NCBI GenBank assembly: GCA_900549915.1
Contig: URQF01000089.1
Coordinates: 1 to 5,739 of the forward strand
DNA: 5,739 nucleotides
Direction of reading: 5' to 3'
Origin: an uncultured Mollicutes bacterium
GTDB lineage: Bacteria; Bacillota_I; Bacilli_A; RFN20; CAG-288
Shown here: in pieces, positions 5,733 through 5,739 of the stretch
Layout: each line of letters opens with the position of its first letter
How positions within the stretch are numbered: position 1 is the stretch's first letter
Notes under the pieces: generated by a model
The model's input: the letters and a program-made list of their open reading frames with translations, nothing else
Told to the model about the DNA's origin: nothing
The model's database searches: none
Program-made: the position numbers and the translations under genes

Positions 5733-5739
5733 TTTTAAA

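Larger units (their letters stand above)
5604..5739 (-). promoter_or_regulatory. Leader and probable promoter region of the operon
   Basis: About 135 bases upstream of the binding-protein gene hold no coding sequence on either strand. The stretch next to the gene is purine-rich on the coding strand (AAAAGGAGAGAAGGAG, then AAGGAGGG). No convincing promoter pair is visible: TTGGAT (5692-5697) is a fair -35, but the best-spaced partner (5669-5674) matches TATAAT poorly; GATACT (5685-5690) is a better -10 without a good -35. A 10-base palindrome CTGAATTCAG sits at 5658-5667. The transcript start is therefore not placed. Confidence 0.4.

Overview
The window holds one minus-strand operon for uptake of a carbohydrate, read from right to left: a secreted lipoprotein that binds the sugar (4253-5599), two inner-membrane permeases (3328-4173 and 2216-3328), a MsmK/UgpC-type ATPase (928-2199) and a small DUF624/YesL-like membrane protein (111-905). 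Genes two to five are separated by -1, 16 and 22 bases. The lipoprotein gene is set apart from the permeases by a strong stem-loop (4199-4229). A leader and promoter region lies at 5604-5739. A rho-independent terminator (77-106) closes the operon. Immediately beyond its T-tract, bases 76 to 1 on the same strand look like the 5' end of a group IIC intron, cut by the window edge.

The most striking observation is the genetic code. With the standard bacterial table, arginine appears at many places where these well-known families have methionine, for example in the ATPase after Walker A (TLR-R-IAGLE instead of TLR-M-IAGLE), YPN-R-T, TEA-R-T and GSPE-R-NF, and in the permeases NV-R-WIWNDYLLP, EEAA-R-IDG and FF-R-PNL. 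Every one of these codons is AGG. Conserved true arginines in the same genes use CGT, CGC, CGA or CGG, and AGA also fits arginine. My hand count is 44 in-frame AGG against 16 internal ATG over the five genes. The simplest reading is that AGG encodes methionine and is the main internal methionine codon. As I recall, an AGG Arg-to-Met reassignment has been reported from a computational screen for one clade of uncultivated Bacilli. The window probably comes from that clade or a relative, so the code may not be new but it changes all five protein sequences.

The organism therefore looks like an uncultivated member of the Bacilli: purine-rich AGGAGG ribosome sites, a lipobox lipoprotein in place of a periplasmic protein, an MsmEFGK-like transporter and a DUF624 protein. 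The system would capture an oligosaccharide or related sugar outside the membrane and pump it in with ATP. No glycoside hydrolase or regulator gene lies in the window, so the substrate cannot be named. Two transporter parts are unusually long: the second permease has about 95 extra cytoplasmic residues at its N-terminus, and the ATPase has about 40 inserted after the Q-loop region. No gene is seen on the plus strand, and no gene-free stretch exceeds 300 bases.
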